Positions 62,961 to 64,000 of a stretch of 64,000 nt of DNA are shown here, piece by piece. The first letter of the stretch is position 1. The number at the start of each line of letters is the position of its first letter. Origin of the DNA: Pedobacter gandavensis (GTDB lineage Bacteria; Bacteroidota; Bacteroidia; Sphingobacteriales; Sphingobacteriaceae); assembly GCF_014172405.1 (NCBI RefSeq), contig NZ_WNXC01000001.1, positions 1,674,001 through 1,738,000 on the forward strand, read 5' to 3'. A model generated the notes under the pieces. That model saw only the letters and a program-made list of their open reading frames with translations. It made no database searches and was not told the origin of the DNA. The position numbers and the translations under genes were made by a program.

Positions 62961-63261
62961 CTAAATGGTCATCAAAACCATACAAAAAGCCTTTGAATCA
63001 TAGATTCGAAGGCTTTTTTGTTTTAAACAATTACCAAAATCATCACCATTTCTGATATAATCGGTGAGTCATTCGGTGAGTAGTTGAAGGTATTTCGTAG
63101 GGACTCACCGAATAGGCCATACTTCACTCAAAATTAACAAGTTACAAAAACACATAACTTAGAGAAATCGTTTCTTCAATACTTAAAGAAATTAGAGGAA
63201 TAGCAAATGGTTCACTAATTTCGGCGATCATGGTTAACACCCTGTAATGAAAAATCGTTAG
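62946..63261 (+). repeat. tRNA-Ser 3' end and flank, counterpart of 1762-2013
   Basis: Contains the tRNA 3' end, a terminator hairpin, a segment with two direct CGGTGAGT motifs and one inverted ACTCACCG (about 63061-63110) resembling integrase arm sites, and a block ending CTGTAATGAAAAATCGTTAG that stops at the nuclease promoter. The same order of elements, in shortened form, is present at 1762-2013. Confidence 0.7.
62983..63020 (+). terminator. intrinsic terminator of tRNA-Ser
   Basis: AAAAAGCCTTTGAATC pairs with GATTCGAAGGCTTTTT (one mismatch) around ATA, with a T-run. A copy with a weaker T-run is at 1801-1832. Confidence 0.85.
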
Positions 63262-63266
63262 ATTTG
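63259..63266 (+). promoter_or_regulatory. -7 promoter element of the DUF1016 gene
   Basis: TAGATTTG matches TAnnTTTG, 7 bp before the ATG at 63274. The homology to the left repeat ends inside this element. Confidence 0.45.
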
Positions 63267-63273
63267 TTTTAAT

Positions 63274-64000
63274 ATGAGTCATGAAAACCAGCTAACAAAT
63301 ATTAACAAAGTTCTTTTCGAAGCCATTAAATCAATAGTTAATGATTCACGTAAACGTGTTTACCAAAACATTAATCGTGACCTCATAACAACCTACTGGA
63401 AGATTGGTGAAGAGATTGGAAATGCAGAGCATCAAAATAAGATTGATAGCCAAACCTCAAGGCAAATTATTCTTAATCTTTCAAAGATCCTTACTAAGGA
63501 GATTGGAAGAGGCTTTTCCAGATCCAACCTTTTCAATATGAGAAAATTTCATACAGAATATCCTAATGTCCAGACGCTGTCTGGACAACTCAGCTGGTCG
63601 CATATTTGTGAATTATTAATCATAGAGAACAAAGAGAAAAGAAGTTTTTATGAAAAAGAAACCGTCAATTCTGCCTGGTCCATCCGGGAAATGAAAAGAC
63701 AGATTGATAGTTCATTATATGAAAGGCTATTACTTTCATCAGGAAAAGTAAACAAAGAAAAAGTATTGGAATTAGCGCAAAAGGGGCAGGAAATTTCTAA
63801 GGCTGAAGACTTGTTGAAAAATCCATATGTTTTTGAATTCCTCGGATTGCCTGAAAACAAACCCCTGCTAGAAAAAGATTTAGAATCAAAACTCATCCGA
63901 CATATAGAAGACTTTTTATTAGAACTTGGAAAAGGATTTATGTTTGTAGGCTCTCAACAACGAATAACTATAAATAATACTCATTACTATGTAGATATGG
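63274..64000 (+). CDS. DUF1016 PDDEXK nuclease domain protein (YhcG-like), 3' end outside window
   Basis: 242 codons are visible. The N-terminal helical domain has the family's VYQNINRDLITTYWKIGEEI, GRGFSRSNLFNMRKFH and LSWSHICELLIIENKEKRSFY, followed by the nuclease domain (NPYVFEFLGLP, ESKLIRHIEDFLLELGKGFMFVGSQQRI, HYYVDM). The PDDEXK catalytic Asp region is just reached at the edge. These proteins occur next to restriction systems and mobile elements and are suspected of roles in DNA defence or repair. Its position directly after a tRNA att-like flank fits an integrated element. Confidence 0.92.
   Translation, partial: MSHENQLTNINKVLFEAIKSIVNDSRKRVYQNINRDLITTYWKIGEEIGNAEHQNKIDSQTSRQIILNLSKILTKEIGRGFSRSNLFNMRKFHTEYPNVQTLSGQLSWSHICELLIIENKEKRSFYEKETVNSAWSIREMKRQIDSSLYERLLLSSGKVNKEKVLELAQKGQEISKAEDLLKNPYVFEFLGLPENKPLLEKDLESKLIRHIEDFLLELGKGFMFVGSQQRITINNTHYYVDM

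Noticed and set aside
63061..63110. CRISPR-like direct repeats near the tRNA
   Set aside because: Only two 8-bp direct motifs with irregular spacing; no repeat-spacer periodicity and no cas genes.

Overview
The window is a stretch of a Bacteroidota chromosome, most likely from a Sphingobacteriaceae member close to Pedobacter. The evidence is a SusC/SusD pair, family-specific secreted proteins, A-rich translation starts with little Shine-Dalgarno sequence, and several promoters of the Bacteroidota type (-7 TAnnTTTG). The tRNA-Ser promoter is a textbook case (TTTG, 19 nt, TACTTTTG). The placement is by gene content and motif recognition only; no database was searched.

Layout. (1) 1-1258: a secreted GH20 beta-hexosaminidase cut by the window edge. 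(2) 1762-2013: a decayed copy of the tRNA-Ser 3' end plus its downstream flank; the better copy lies at 62946-63261. (3) 2153-13936, minus strand: a nine-gene sialic-acid-type utilization operon (FCD/GntR regulator, N-acetylneuraminate-lyase-type aldolase, SusC, SusD, GH33 sialidase, D-lyxose/mannose isomerase-type cupin, metallophosphoesterase, YhcH-type anomerase, MFS transporter). It has an operator-like palindrome at the front and a strong terminator at the end. (4) 14190-24606: a patchy accessory zone with two decayed genes, a Tat-type zinc alcohol dehydrogenase locus with a divergent AraC regulator, an orphan histidine kinase, and two pairs of internal duplications. (5) 24712-34944: mostly single genes (hydrolase, phosphoesterase, VOC protein, HExxH peptidase, TPR protein, luciferase-like monooxygenase, nicotinamidase, RibD-like reductase) and a UPF0175/DUF3368 toxin-antitoxin pair. 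(6) 34996-37453: an ABC-2 exporter.

(7) 37600-49022, plus strand, is the most striking region: WG/Sel1-repeat protein, FHA-like protein, a 33-residue membrane ORF, PP2C phosphatase with a membrane anchor, a 1329-residue SEDS (RodA/FtsW) glycosyltransferase fused to a class B penicillin-binding transpeptidase, a canonical FHA protein, and a transmembrane Ser/Thr kinase with an SH3-like external domain, closed by a terminator. The content and order recall the actinobacterial fhaA-fhaB-pstP-rodA-pbpA-pknA-pknB locus, with rodA and pbpA merged into one chain. The inferred function is phospho-regulated peptidoglycan synthesis.

(8) 49227-53916: small secreted, SH3-like and membrane proteins, plus an AraC/quinone-oxidoreductase divergent pair. 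(9) 54112-60642: a sugar operon (HAD phosphatase, class I fructose-bisphosphate aldolase, HAD-IIB phosphatase, GH130 phosphorylase) convergent with a GH2 enzyme. (10) 60867-64000: a Tat-exported 5'-nucleotidase-fold protein with a lost metal site, a SRAP/HMCES-type DNA-protein crosslink protein, tRNA-Ser(UGA), and the start of a DUF1016 PDDEXK nuclease.

No transposase, integrase, rRNA or CRISPR array is visible. Positional repeats and gene relics nevertheless show that the left half has been rearranged.
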